A stretch of DNA of 64,000 bases from Pseudomonadota bacterium (GCA_014584465.1 JACTMU010000081.1:1-64000), one strand, 5' to 3'; positions 18,470-28,266 are shown, numbered from the stretch's first letter. A program made the numbers and translations. The notes: generated from the sequence alone by a model not told the origin.

Positions 18470-18955
18470 CTAGGCGATCCTTTTCTTGATTCGATGATTT
18501 ACATCCAGAAGTATCTTACAGACATCTTCTCGAAAAAATGGCTTGGACAAAATTTCATCTGCACCCAACTCCGCCGGTGATTGATTTCCCATCACGATGG
18601 CACTGCCAGATATAAGGAGGTACTTTGCATCCCCACACAAATTGATCTTTCGGGCCTCCTTGAGGAACTCGATCCCAGACATCCCGAACATCTTCATATC
18701 ACTCATCACATAATCGTAGGGCTTTTGCCTGAGTCTCATAAGACCCTCTTCACCTGAGCTCGCCTCATCCACCTTCAACCCAAACTCAATCAGCATTTCC
18801 ACGAGAATCTCTCGCAAATCATCGTCATCATCAACTACGAGGGAAACTCCCTCAAAACTCATGTTCATCACAAGATCTAAGATACCATCAAACCTAGGGA
18901 TTTCACCACACAGCCGGCGGAGATCCCGACTTTGGCTCTGCCAGCGGCTGTTCAT
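18470..18955 (-). CDS. Single-domain response regulator
   Basis: This is a stand-alone receiver domain. It shows the acidic cluster VVDDDDDL, the phospho-acceptor Asp in MSDMKMFGMSG, the Thr/Ser switch residue in LLISGSA and the conserved Lys in LSKPFF. No output domain follows, so it probably works CheY-like through protein contacts. The first ~29 residues of the track ORF fall outside the fold; the likely true start is one of the two ATGs near 18866. It heads a minus-strand run with the cNMP-binding and CBS genes. Its kinase is not in the immediate neighbourhood. Confidence 0.85.
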   Translation of the reverse strand: MNSRWQSQSRDLRRLCGEIPRFDGILDLVMNMSFEGVSLVVDDDDDLREILVEMLIEFGLKVDEASSGEEGLMRLRQKPYDYVMSDMKMFGMSGIEFLKEARKINLCGDAKYLLISGSAIVMGNQSPAELGADEILSKPFFREDVCKILLDVNHRIKKRIA

Positions 18956-19057
18956 TGAAAATTGGCCACAGCTGGCATTTTGTCAGACGAAAGACGATAA
19001 ACGAAAGACCCAAAACCCAGATGACCAAGGGAATTCCGTGTGGTAAGGACTTCGCAT

Positions 19058-20053
19058 ATGATTCATCGAAACTCCTCTCTCATTCTTAAGTCGGGGCATC
19101 TTCTTCGAAATCGAATTGTCATTCCGGCTATGGCATCTCAAACCGCCGACCTGGATGGATTTGCGACAGAGAGGACGCTCCAACACTACCAGAGATTGTG
19201 CCAGGCTAAGGTTGCAATTCTCTTTGTGGAATACACCTACGTCGACCGATCTGGTCGAGGAGAGTCCCATCAGTTGGGAGTCTCCTCTGACCAGCACATT
19301 GAGGGTCTTCAGAGGATTGCTCGGGTCATCAAGAAGTCTGGGGCGCTTGCCGCCTTGCAGCTCGTTCATTGTGGTGGAAAATCATCCACATCCCTGACGG
19401 GTCAAGATCTCATGGGGCCCAGCGCAATTGCGATCCCTGTAAAAGATAACGTTCTCGAAACTCCCCGACCACTCTTACCCAATGAGATTGAGGAGTTTCA
19501 AAACTCTTTTGTTCGTGCAGCAGATCGAGCTTGGCGCGCAGGCTTCGACCTCGTAGAGCTTCACAGTGCCCATGGTTATGGCTTAAACCAATGGATTTCA
19601 CCCGTCACCAATCAGCGGCAAGATGGTTATGGTGGAGACCGAGCAAATCGTGCGCGCATGCTCCTTGAAATTGTAGAAAAAATCAAATCTGCTCACCCCC
19701 AGGGTGTTCTCTCTGTGCGAATGGCAGCTCAAGACTACTACGAAGGAGGCATTACGCTGCCTGACTCTCAATGGCTTGCAAAGGAACTTGAGCAGCGTGG
19801 CGTGGACATTCTCAATGTCTCTTCGGGCATAGGAGGATGGCGACGCCCCCAAGAAAAGGCCGGAGAAGGCTACCTTGTCGAAGATGCCCATGCCATCCAG
19901 AAAATTGTTCAACTTCCCGTGATCGGAGTTGGAGGAATCAGCTCCGGACTCTATGTCGATAGGGCTCTCGAATTGGGCCACTTCTCACTTGCTGCCGTTG
20001 GTCGAGCCATTTTGGAAGACCCAAGGTGGACCGAGCGAGAGGGAATCATTTAA
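19058..20053 (+). CDS. NADH:flavin oxidoreductase (Old Yellow Enzyme family)
   Basis: This FMN-dependent ene-reductase-type TIM barrel is about 331 aa and lacks the Fe-S/FAD extension of 2,4-dienoyl-CoA reductase. Conserved parts are the N-terminal RNRIVIPAMAS, the LQLVHCGGKS strand, the catalytic-site HSAHGYGLNQWISPVTNQR with RQDGYGG, and the FMN phosphate site GVGGISSG...AAVGRAIL. It probably reduces activated C=C bonds using NAD(P)H; the substrate is unknown. The ORF opens at a GTG (19040), but the ATG at 19058 has an AAGGA site and is preferred. It is divergent from the response regulator and not in an operon. Confidence 0.9.
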   Translation: MIHRNSSLILKSGHLLRNRIVIPAMASQTADLDGFATERTLQHYQRLCQAKVAILFVEYTYVDRSGRGESHQLGVSSDQHIEGLQRIARVIKKSGALAALQLVHCGGKSSTSLTGQDLMGPSAIAIPVKDNVLETPRPLLPNEIEEFQNSFVRAADRAWRAGFDLVELHSAHGYGLNQWISPVTNQRQDGYGGDRANRARMLLEIVEKIKSAHPQGVLSVRMAAQDYYEGGITLPDSQWLAKELEQRGVDILNVSSGIGGWRRPQEKAGEGYLVEDAHAIQKIVQLPVIGVGGISSGLYVDRALELGHFSLAAVGRAILEDPRWTEREGII

Positions 20054-20137
20054 TTTTGGTGATACTGAACTCTTGTCAGCTTCGAATTTTCGTTCTGACC
20101 AGATTTGGGTAAAGAGCGGAATTGTGTCTCTAAAGTT

Positions 20138-20211
<74 letters not shown>

Positions 20212-20282
20212 CTAAGATTCATTTCGTGCCATGAAACAGCAAGATATTTGCTTATCGTGTTATGATGTCTATTTCAACCCAC

Positions 20283-21602
20283 TTATTTCGTAACTAACCG
20301 CAAAAAGATGAGACCTAATATCGCCGACAAAATGGATCCGGCAAGAATTCCTAACTTTGAGTAGACCTCCAAGTCGGGAGAAAGGGCAAGACTGCTTACA
20401 AAGAGCGCCATGGTAAAGCCAATGCCTCCAAGCACGCCGGCCCCAAAAATATGACGCCACTTTATCTGAGAGGGAAGTTGCCCAAGTTTTAATCTAACTC
20501 CAACCCAACAGGCTGCAAAAATTCCTATGGGTTTCCCCAAAAAGAGGCCAAGGGCAATCCCAAGAAAAATAGAGTTATGGGTCAAGTCTGGCAAACCCGT
20601 TGAAGGGATCTGAACCCCTGCATTGACCAGAGCAAAGACCGGCATAATGAAAAAACTCACCCAGGGGTGCAAGATGTGAATCAAGCGATCCAGTGGAGAC
20701 TCCGCATTGAGAACGAGATATCGTAAAGACTCAAGATGCCCCTTGGAGTCAGGATGAAGTTCGCCAGGTTTCTCACTGTCTTGCTGACGAATCGAGCGGG
20801 TCAAATCCTGCGAGGATCTCTCCACCTCTTCCGCAACCTCTTCTTTGGAGTACCATGGCCTTGTGGGAGTCAAAAAACCCAATAGCACTCCTGCAATCGT
20901 AGCGTGGATTCCCGACTTCAAAACCCCTAACCACGCCCCAACTCCCAAACAGAAGTAGACAAGGAACCTTCGAATTCCCACCAACCTGGCCAGGTAGATC
21001 AAGATTAAAAAGAGCCCCGCCATTCCAAGAGCGCGTCCAGAAATTTCACTCGTATAGAAGAAGGCAATGACCAACACAGCACCCAAATCATCGACGATCG
21101 CAAGGGCCAACAAAAAGATCTTCAATGCAAAGGGAACTCTTCGACCCAAAAGGGTCAAGACTCCTACGGCAAAGGCAATGTCCGTCGCCATTGGGATCCC
21201 CCACCCAGGCTCACTTGGACCTGAAGGATTGAGAGAAAAGTAGATCAGCGCCGGAGCCACCATTCCACCAAGTGCTCCAAAGAGCGGCATCGCGGCCTTT
21301 CGAGGAACGGAGAGCTCACCAGAGACAAGCTCATACTTGATCTCCATGCCCACCATAAAAAAGAAGACCGCCATCAGACCATCGTTGATCCAATGAAGAA
21401 GACTTTTGGAGAGTTCATAACCGCCAATCTTGAGTGAAATTGGAAGATGAATGAGGTGAAAATAGCTCTCGCTCCAAGGACTGTTCGCCCAGGTCATCGC
21501 CACGATCGTGCAAATGATCAAAACGATCCCGCCAGAAGTCTCCATCGCCATAAAGCTTTCGATAGGTAAAATCAGACGTTTCACGATGGTCTGCTTTGGC
21601 AT
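20283..21602 (-). CDS. nhaA: Na+/H+ antiporter NhaA
   Basis: This inner-membrane sodium/proton exchanger for pH and salt balance is 439 aa with about 11-12 hydrophobic helices. The paired essential aspartates appear in LALAIVDDLGAVLVIAFFY. The start MPKQTIVKRLILPIESFMAMETSGG and the end are typical. A hydrophilic loop of about 50 residues in the middle (KEEVAEEVERSSQDL) is longer than in the E. coli protein and is seen in other bacterial lineages. The gene follows metF by six bases, so it is probably read from the metH-metF transcript. Confidence 0.95.
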   Translation of the reverse strand: MPKQTIVKRLILPIESFMAMETSGGIVLIICTIVAMTWANSPWSESYFHLIHLPISLKIGGYELSKSLLHWINDGLMAVFFFMVGMEIKYELVSGELSVPRKAAMPLFGALGGMVAPALIYFSLNPSGPSEPGWGIPMATDIAFAVGVLTLLGRRVPFALKIFLLALAIVDDLGAVLVIAFFYTSEISGRALGMAGLFLILIYLARLVGIRRFLVYFCLGVGAWLGVLKSGIHATIAGVLLGFLTPTRPWYSKEEVAEEVERSSQDLTRSIRQQDSEKPGELHPDSKGHLESLRYLVLNAESPLDRLIHILHPWVSFFIMPVFALVNAGVQIPSTGLPDLTHNSIFLGIALGLFLGKPIGIFAACWVGVRLKLGQLPSQIKWRHIFGAGVLGGIGFTMALFVSSLALSPDLEVYSKLGILAGSILSAILGLIFLRLVTK

Positions 21603-21608
21603 GCTCGG

Positions 21609-22598
21609 TCACTCCATGTTGCTTTTCAATGTTTGTATGAAACTCCTTGCCAAATTCATTCCCGAAAGGACAAAGAGGTGAATTCCCGGTGCACCCCGCT
21701 GGCGAAGCTTCTCCACGTAGGTTAAAAACAGATCCATCACCCGATTTTGTTCTTCCGGTGAGTGTTTTTCAGGAAGTGCCTTCAACATCCAGTCTGGGAT
21801 CTTAACTGAAAAACGTTGACCCATTCGAAGTGCCTGTTCACGAGAGGTCAATAGCCGAGTTCCAGGCAACACGGGGATTTGAAAAGAACCCGACTCCTCT
21901 AAGAAGTCTCCGTAAACGTCGGGATCAAAAACCATCTGAGTGATTGCAAACTCAGCTCCGACGTCAATCTTTCTCTTAAGAAAATCGACGCGCTCTCTAG
22001 GGTTGGCGTGTTCTGGATAGACCGCGGCCCCAATGCAAAAATCTGTGGCCTCTTGAACCTTGGACTCTTTGGTCTCTCCATCCCTCTTAAGATAGATCCC
22101 TCGATTGAGCTGAGCAATTTGATGAATCAACTCATACGCATAGTTGTAGCAACCCTCTCTGGCTTTCCAATGGGGTTGGCCCGAGGGAGGATCACCTCGA
22201 AGTGCAAGTATGTTACGAATGCCAAAGAGATGATGATCCATCAACTGATTTTCCACCTCCTGCGGCAGCAAGTCTCGACAAGTGAAGTGGGCAATACAAG
22301 GAACTCGAAAATGGTCCTTAATGGTTTGTGCAATGGGCAGACTTCCTCCACGAAGACTTCCACCAGCCCCCTTAGTCACTGCAAGAAACTGACTTCCTGA
22401 AGAGACGAGCCCCTCAATTCCTTCAAGCAGCTGACTCTGCTCAGCCCCATTTCGCGGCGGAATGATCTCTGCTGAAACCGTAAAGGAATTTTCCCGCATC
22501 ACGTCGGTGATCTTTTGATCAATCTGGTAACCGAAATCTCTCATACTTCCAACATTTATCGCAATGCAGATGAAAGAAGGCAAGTCTTTTGGTGACAT
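21609..22598 (-). CDS. metF: 5,10-methylenetetrahydrofolate reductase
   Basis: This FAD-dependent cytosolic enzyme makes 5-methyl-THF for methionine synthase, encoded just upstream. The TIM-barrel fold is recognised from VSAEIIPPRNG, GIRNILALRGDPPSG (the family GDPP segment) and GAEFAITQMVFD. The start is unclear: the track start gives an 18-residue extension; ATGs at residue 19 or 34 fit the fold better, but no site has an ideal Shine-Dalgarno sequence. Together with metH it forms the methyl-transfer branch of methionine synthesis. Confidence 0.92.
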   Translation of the reverse strand: MSPKDLPSFICIAINVGSMRDFGYQIDQKITDVMRENSFTVSAEIIPPRNGAEQSQLLEGIEGLVSSGSQFLAVTKGAGGSLRGGSLPIAQTIKDHFRVPCIAHFTCRDLLPQEVENQLMDHHLFGIRNILALRGDPPSGQPHWKAREGCYNYAYELIHQIAQLNRGIYLKRDGETKESKVQEATDFCIGAAVYPEHANPRERVDFLKRKIDVGAEFAITQMVFDPDVYGDFLEESGSFQIPVLPGTRLLTSREQALRMGQRFSVKIPDWMLKALPEKHSPEEQNRVMDLFLTYVEKLRQRGAPGIHLFVLSGMNLARSFIQTLKSNME

Positions 22599-22863
22599 TC
22601 ACAATATCGCATCTCAAAACTCTCTCAAGCGTTGTTGCGCCCTGCTATATTGTGCCTTGGAGAGTTTCATAGAGGGTCAACACTCTCCCCAATCCGCCTG
22701 ATTCAAAAAGAACAAGAAATAGGTCGAAAAGACCTCAAATGTGGAAATTCGAATAGTCATCATCTCATCTCTCTCTTCAAGCGCCGCATTCCATTTTGGA
22801 ACATCAATGGGATCCGGCAACATCGCATGAGGAAAGTTTCACAACCCTTAAAATAAACGGTCG
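22599..22863. other. metH-metF spacer with hairpins
   Basis: The 265-bp gap between metH and metF has no convincing ORF. On the minus strand it shows AGGTC-TTTTC-GACCT and GGAGAGT...ACTCTCC hairpins and a TATAGC box. It may hold a terminator, a leader or a second promoter for metF. No conserved SAM or cobalamin riboswitch core was recognised by eye. Confidence 0.35.
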
Positions 22864-25800
22864 TTAGACTGCAAAGTATTTGGAATCCTTGTGATGAAAG
22901 ACAAGAGCGGAAACACTGGCTTCCGGATCCATCATGTAGCCCTCGGTCAGCTCCACGCCAATACGCTCAGGCTTCAAGAGCTCAAAGAGAATTTTCTGAT
23001 GCTCCAAATCGGGACATGCAGGGTACCCAAAGGAGAACCGTCTTCCCTGATAGTTGGCACGAAAGAGATCGGTCATCGTGAACTCTGGTGAATCTGAAAT
23101 ATTCCAGAACTTCCGTATGAGAGCATGAATGTACTCTGCATAGGCCTCGGCCGACTCAATGGCCAACACCTGCAGAATGATCGACTTCAAATACTCCCCT
23201 TTTTGTCGCAGCCTCATGGCCTCGCTCGCGACTCCGACCCCAACACTCACCACAAAAAAAGCAACGTTGTCGATGGGTGCACCTCGAGGGTTAATGTAGT
23301 CGGAGAGACAAAGCTGCTCTCCATCTCTCTGACGTCGAAATTCAAAGGTAGAGATCGCCTGATTCAAACGCCGCGGATTTTCATAGAGATGAATCTTGTT
23401 GCCGTCGCTCCAAGCTGGAAAATGGCGATAGATTGCCGCTGGCTTCATAAAAGTTGTGTTTCTGTACTCCTTCATTACGGATTGAGTTAAGCTCCAAATC
23501 TCTACAGCCTTTGGCGCCTCTTTCAACAACTCCTCTTTTCGCTTCTGGTTATGACCTATTTCTGCAAGCTTCTTGACGATGCTCCCTTTGATTCCCAAAT
23601 GCCTTCCATAAAGCATCTGTGGGTTGATGAACTTCCAAATCAGGTCAATCGGAGTGTTGTGGAGAATGTGTTCGTCATAGTCGCTCGGTTCAGGTGGCGA
23701 AGACACCACAGGGACCGTCAAAGCACGCTGGCGGTTCTGCTCGCTCAACTCCACCTTGATTTCCGACGCGGCAAGCTCTTCCGTGGGTTTTGAAGAGGTG
23801 GTCTCCGAGGCCGCCAAGTCCCCACTCTCCATCAGCTGCTTGGCAAGATCTAGAGCCGTCATGGCATCCTTTGCGTAGAGACAAGAGCCCTGATAGGATG
23901 GAGAAATTCGTGTCTCGGTAAATTTCGCGGTCAACGCGGCTCCCCCCACCATCATGGGGATTCGTATTTGAGCCTGACTTAAATCTTGAGCTGTTGCGAT
24001 CATCTGGTGGGCCGATTTCACAAGAAGACCCGAAAGCCCCACAATGTGAGGTGAATGTTTTCGAACTCCTTCAACGAGAGTCTCTGGAGCAACTTTGATC
24101 CCTAAATCAATCACCTCAAAACCATTGTTGGAGAGAATGATGTCCACCAAATTCTTTCCGATGTCATGAACATCACCCTTCACGGTCGCAAGAAGCATTT
24201 TCCCTCGAGTTGCAGCTTCGTTTTTTGTCATAAATTGATTCAAATGATCCACAGAAGCCTTCATCACCTCAGCGGACTGAAGGACCTCAGCCACAATCAA
24301 CTTGTTCTGATTGAAAAGCTTGCCCACCTCATTCATGCCATCCATCAACGGACCGTTGATGATGTCCAATGGCGCATAATTTTTCAAGGCAAGATTCAAA
24401 TCTGCAATCAAACCCTCTTTGGATCCCTCGACCACACAGTTTGCCAACCTCTGTTCCAGTGAAAGTGACTCTTCATTGGTTCTCTTTTGATGTCCCCCCG
24501 TCTTCTGGCGAAAATAGGCAGTGAATGTACCGATTGGATCTGTGCCTCGATGAAACAGAAGGTCTTCAGCAAGTTGAAGCTCCTCTTTGCTGATCGAAGA
24601 GTACCTCACAAGCTTCTCGGTATTGACGATTGCAAGATCAAGCCCCGCTTGGACGCAGTGATAGAGAAAGACCGAATTCAATACTTCACGCCCGGCAGGA
24701 GGTAGACCAAAGCTCACATTGGAAATCCCAAGAACCGACTTCGTCTGAGAAAACCTCTCTTTGATGAGCCTCAATCCTTCAATGGTCTCCACGGCGGATC
24801 CGATGTACTGTGCATCACCCGTTGCACAAGGAAAGACCAATGGGTCCCAATAGATGTCCTCGGGTGGCACCTGATACTTTGATGTTAAGAGTTCAAAACT
24901 CCTTTCCGCCACGGCGAGTTTTCTTTCTCGACCAATCGCCATCCCCTGTTGAGGGTCATCATCAATTGTCCCCACCACGAGGGCCGCGCCATACTTTCGC
25001 GCAAGAGGCACAATCTTGGAAAACCTCTCTTCACCATCTTCCAGATTGATCGAATTGATGATCGATTTTCCCTGACAATAAGTTAAAGCTCTTTGAATCA
25101 CCTGTTCATCTGTGGAATCGATCATCAGAGGAGCTCTGACCTTCTTCACGACCTGCTTTAAGAACTCCTCTGTGTCTTTGAGCTCATCCCTATCGGGATT
25201 GGCCAGACAGACATCGATGATGTGAGCCCCTTTTTTGGCTTGAGACTTTGCTATCTCCGCAGCCTCGTCGAACTTCTCATCACAAATCAAATCCTTAAAC
25301 TTCTTGCTCCCGATCACGTTGGTCCGTTCACCCACAAGGAGAGGACGATGATCATCGTCCACCTCAAGAAAATCAACTCCTGAAAGAAAACTCCCTCGGT
25401 TTCCCTGATTGAGCGGTCTTGGCGAAAATTGCTTTGCAACCTCTGCTATGGCTTCAATATGATCCGCTCTGGTTCCACAACACCCCCCCAAGAGATTCAC
25501 CCATCCACTCTTGGCAAAACGACTGAGCACGCGGGCAATCATGGCGGGGGTTTCAAGATAGTTCCCATCCTCATCGGGTAAACCTGCATTAGGAACGCAG
25601 GCCACAGGGAAAGGGGAAAGCATCGACAAAGATCGAATGTGGTCGGTCATGAAATCGGGACCTGTCGCACAATTGAGCCCAATATAAAGAAGATCTCGAT
25701 GTGAAAAGGAGGCCACGAAGGCTTCTACCGATTGACCTGCAAGCATCGTCCCCATCGCTTCGATGGTCCCTGAAATCGCAATTGGAACTTCGTCTCCAAT

Positions 25801-26367
25801 TTCCGCAAAGAGCCGATCGATTCCATTGAGTGCGGCCTTGATGTTACGACTGTCCTGGGAGGTCTCTATGAGAAGGTAGTCCACTCCGCCTTCAACCAGC
25901 GCCTTAGACTGAAAGTAGAACTCCCGAGAGAGCTCTTCAAAGGTAGCCCCTCCCGTGACACTCAGAGATTTTGTCGTTGGCCCCATAGAACCTGCCACAA
26001 AGCGAGGAGCGTCGCTGGTCGAGATGGCATCCGCAGCCCTTCGAGCAAGTTGAGCGGCTCCAAAGTTGATCTCATAGGCTCGGTCACTAAGGTCAAACTC
26101 ACCAAGCACCAGTGAGGTACCCCCAAAGGTGTTGGTTTCAATGATGTCACTGCCTGCCCTCAAATAGGTTCGATGAATGTTCTCCACAATCTCTGGGCGA
26201 GTCAAAACCAAGTGCTCGTTGCAACCCTCATACTGTGCACCCCCAAAATCCTCCTCGGACAATTGGGTGCATTGAAGGGCCGTGCCCATCGCTCCATCAA
26301 GAACAAGAATCTTCTTCTTTAATAACTCTTTTAGTCGTTCGACTCTCTCTCTTCGTTGTAAATCCAA
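22864..26367 (-). CDS. metH: Cobalamin-dependent methionine synthase
   Basis: This cytosolic enzyme transfers a methyl group from 5-methyl-THF to homocysteine through B12. It is full length at 1167 aa with all four modules. The homocysteine domain (1-320) has the zinc cysteines in LLGGCCGT. The pterin domain (about 335-600) has PLLVGERTNVIGS. The B12 domain (about 630-860) has the base-off ligand motif GDVHDIGKNLVDIIL. The reactivation domain (about 900-1167) ends with the GYPACPDLE region that binds SAM. The start codon is TTG, supported by the strong site GAGGAGGAG. It is followed by metF and nhaA, and preceded by a MITE-like element and an MBL-fold gene. Confidence 0.97.
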   Translation of the reverse strand: MDLQRRERVERLKELLKKKILVLDGAMGTALQCTQLSEEDFGGAQYEGCNEHLVLTRPEIVENIHRTYLRAGSDIIETNTFGGTSLVLGEFDLSDRAYEINFGAAQLARRAADAISTSDAPRFVAGSMGPTTKSLSVTGGATFEELSREFYFQSKALVEGGVDYLLIETSQDSRNIKAALNGIDRLFAEIGDEVPIAISGTIEAMGTMLAGQSVEAFVASFSHRDLLYIGLNCATGPDFMTDHIRSLSMLSPFPVACVPNAGLPDEDGNYLETPAMIARVLSRFAKSGWVNLLGGCCGTRADHIEAIAEVAKQFSPRPLNQGNRGSFLSGVDFLEVDDDHRPLLVGERTNVIGSKKFKDLICDEKFDEAAEIAKSQAKKGAHIIDVCLANPDRDELKDTEEFLKQVVKKVRAPLMIDSTDEQVIQRALTYCQGKSIINSINLEDGEERFSKIVPLARKYGAALVVGTIDDDPQQGMAIGRERKLAVAERSFELLTSKYQVPPEDIYWDPLVFPCATGDAQYIGSAVETIEGLRLIKERFSQTKSVLGISNVSFGLPPAGREVLNSVFLYHCVQAGLDLAIVNTEKLVRYSSISKEELQLAEDLLFHRGTDPIGTFTAYFRQKTGGHQKRTNEESLSLEQRLANCVVEGSKEGLIADLNLALKNYAPLDIINGPLMDGMNEVGKLFNQNKLIVAEVLQSAEVMKASVDHLNQFMTKNEAATRGKMLLATVKGDVHDIGKNLVDIILSNNGFEVIDLGIKVAPETLVEGVRKHSPHIVGLSGLLVKSAHQMIATAQDLSQAQIRIPMMVGGAALTAKFTETRISPSYQGSCLYAKDAMTALDLAKQLMESGDLAASETTSSKPTEELAASEIKVELSEQNRQRALTVPVVSSPPEPSDYDEHILHNTPIDLIWKFINPQMLYGRHLGIKGSIVKKLAEIGHNQKRKEELLKEAPKAVEIWSLTQSVMKEYRNTTFMKPAAIYRHFPAWSDGNKIHLYENPRRLNQAISTFEFRRQRDGEQLCLSDYINPRGAPIDNVAFFVVSVGVGVASEAMRLRQKGEYLKSIILQVLAIESAEAYAEYIHALIRKFWNISDSPEFTMTDLFRANYQGRRFSFGYPACPDLEHQKILFELLKPERIGVELTEGYMMDPEASVSALVFHHKDSKYFAV

Positions 26368-26419
26368 TGGAACTCTCCTCCTCGTCAGTCCCTGTTTTTG
26401 GACCCTGTTTTTGTGGCAC

Positions 26420-26579
26420 TACTTAGGGGCTGTCCGGTAATTCCATTTTTGCCGATTTCTATAAGTTTTCCTTATACCTTCGTTGAGCCTCCTCGAGTTA
26501 GCGCCTCTGGCTAGCCCTCGGTATAAGAAAAACTTATAGAAATCGATCAAAAAGCGAATTACCGGACAGCCCCTACTTA
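26420..26579. mobile_element. MITE-like element, copy B, with 6-bp direct repeats
   Basis: A 148-bp element (26426-26573) starts GGGGCTGTCCGGTAATTCC and ends with the complement GGAATTACCGGACAGCCCC in slightly diverged form. The inverted arms run about 55 bp, and the centre contains GGCTAGCC. It is flanked on both sides by TACTTA, as expected for a target duplication. It lies between the MBL gene and metH. No coding capacity. The TAG stop of the MBL gene is made from the flank plus the first G of the element. Confidence 0.8.
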
Positions 26580-27487
26580 AGAAACAGGGGCTCTTCGATC
26601 CTAAAATCCCCCTTCTCTTCCACAATCTTAGCCACTTCACAATAGGGATCATGCTCAAAAAAGAGATAGGAGCCCCGCGAGGAGGCTCCTTTTAAAACTC
26701 TCTCCTTCTCTTCAATGATCACAAGAGGTTGAAGATCATACCCCATAATCCAGGCCCGACGCACATGACTGGCGGTCGGTATGAGATCTGCACAATAGAT
26801 AACCTCACCCCCATCATGATGAAAATGAACCAGCTGCATCGCTTGCGTGTGTCCATAGGAGACGGAAAGTGAGATGTGGGGCAAAAGGTTCTCCTGAGGA
26901 CCCTTTAGAATCTGAAGCTGCCCCGCGTCCATTAGGGGCTGATAATTGGCAGCAAAGAAGCTCGCCCTTTCCCTGACGTTGGGGTTTTGAGCTGTCTCTA
27001 AGTGTTCCTGCTGTAAATAGTAGGTGGCTCTTGGAAACGATGGCCTTAATCTTCCATCTTTCCAGGTCGTTGCCCCACCGGCATGATCAAAGTGAAGATG
27101 GGTAAGAATGACATCGGTAATCTCATCCACAGTGAGGCCAACCGCTCGCAAGGACCCTTCCAATGTCCTCTCCTGATCGATCTTGTAGATCTCACCAAAC
27201 TTGGCCCCTACCTTTTCACCATACTTTTCCACAAAATGGGAACCTACGCCTGTATCTACAAGAATTCGCCGACCACCACGTGAACTCTCGTCCACGATCA
27301 ACAGTGCCCTGGCTTCCATTAAAATGCGGTTGAACTCATCGGCCGGCTGCTGGCGATTCCACATTGTCTTTGGAACGGTGCCAAACATGGCCCCACCATC
27401 AAGTGCAAAGGTTCCGGTGGAAATTGAGTGAAACCGAAAAGATCCTAATTTCAAAGTGATTCTTTTTCTTCCCTGTTCTTCTTGCAT
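26573..27487 (-). CDS. Metallo-beta-lactamase-fold hydrolase
   Basis: This 304-aa cytosolic-looking enzyme has the zinc motif THLHFDH (His130, His132, Asp134, His135), a further His in SYGHTQAM, the bridging Asp in IYCADLIPT and a last His in FEHDPY. It belongs to the broad MBL family that includes lactonases and glyoxalase II-like enzymes; the substrate cannot be told. No signal peptide. The last codons and stop run into the MITE-like element, so a short original C-terminus may have been lost. It lies upstream of metH on the same strand and diverges from folE. Confidence 0.85.
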   Translation of the reverse strand: MQEEQGRKRITLKLGSFRFHSISTGTFALDGGAMFGTVPKTMWNRQQPADEFNRILMEARALLIVDESSRGGRRILVDTGVGSHFVEKYGEKVGAKFGEIYKIDQERTLEGSLRAVGLTVDEITDVILTHLHFDHAGGATTWKDGRLRPSFPRATYYLQQEHLETAQNPNVRERASFFAANYQPLMDAGQLQILKGPQENLLPHISLSVSYGHTQAMQLVHFHHDGGEVIYCADLIPTASHVRRAWIMGYDLQPLVIIEEKERVLKGASSRGSYLFFEHDPYCEVAKIVEEKGDFRIEEPLFLK

Positions 27488-27624
27488 CTCTTACTTCCTC
27501 AAGTTACAGCTAGTGCCACAATCCAGTCGTCTGCATGGTATGAATGGCGTTTGATCCAATGCGACTCGATGATGCACTCAACCACATTGGACTTAAGTGC
27601 TGAACCTAGCTTATAGGGGTCTCC

Positions 27625-28266
27625 ATGGCAAAGAAATATCGTTTTTCACCTGAAGAAATTCTCTCTCATGTACGGGCCACTCCTGTGATTCCCAATGGGC
27701 GCAGCGAGGATGAGAAGATTGAACAGATCACGGAACACTTTCGAAAGATCATGGAGATTCTAGGCCTGGATCTCACAAATGAAAGCCTTCGTCAGAGCCC
27801 TGAGCGTGTGGCAAAGATGTTTGTAAGCGAACTCTTCTCTGGACTCAACAAAGAGAGTTTCCCCGATCTGACGGTCATCGACAATGATATGGAATATGAC
27901 CAAATGGTCGTAGTCCGTGAAATTGGAATCATGTCCACTTGTGAACATCACTTTGTGACGATCAGTGGAAAGGCGACCATCGCCTACATACCAAACAAAA
28001 AGGTCATTGGACTCTCCAAGATCAATCGAATTGCCAAATACTTCTCTCGTCGTCCTCAGGTTCAAGAGAGACTGACCAAGCAGATTGCCGACTGTCTTGT
28101 TTATGTTTTGGAGACAGAGAATGTTGCCGTTCATATCAACGCCAAACACTACTGTGTGGTTTCACGAGGTGTGGAAGACATCAACAGTACAACGACCACC
28201 AACGACCTGCGGGGAGAGTTTCGTACTTCCCCTGAAACACGTGCTGAGTTCTTTTCACATTGCTAA
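27625..28266 (+). CDS. folE: GTP cyclohydrolase I
   Basis: This zinc enzyme opens the GTP imidazole ring to make dihydroneopterin triphosphate for folate. At 213 aa it is the normal length. Zinc ligands appear in MSTCEHHFV and CVVSRGVED, and the family segments VIGLSKINRI and FSRRPQVQERLT are present. It is next to genes for folate-using methionine synthesis (metH, metF) on the other strand. A TTGGAC...TATAGG promoter-like pair precedes the AGGGG ribosome site. Confidence 0.96.
   Translation: MAKKYRFSPEEILSHVRATPVIPNGRSEDEKIEQITEHFRKIMEILGLDLTNESLRQSPERVAKMFVSELFSGLNKESFPDLTVIDNDMEYDQMVVVREIGIMSTCEHHFVTISGKATIAYIPNKKVIGLSKINRIAKYFSRRPQVQERLTKQIADCLVYVLETENVAVHINAKHYCVVSRGVEDINSTTTTNDLRGEFRTSPETRAEFFSHC

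Noticed and set aside
22599-22863. SAM or cobalamin riboswitch before metF
   Set aside because: No conserved core motif of either class could be found by eye on the minus strand.
26420-26579. Simple rho-independent terminator in place of a mobile element
   Set aside because: The arms are far too long, the 6-bp flanks are duplicated, and near-identical copies occur at unrelated loci.
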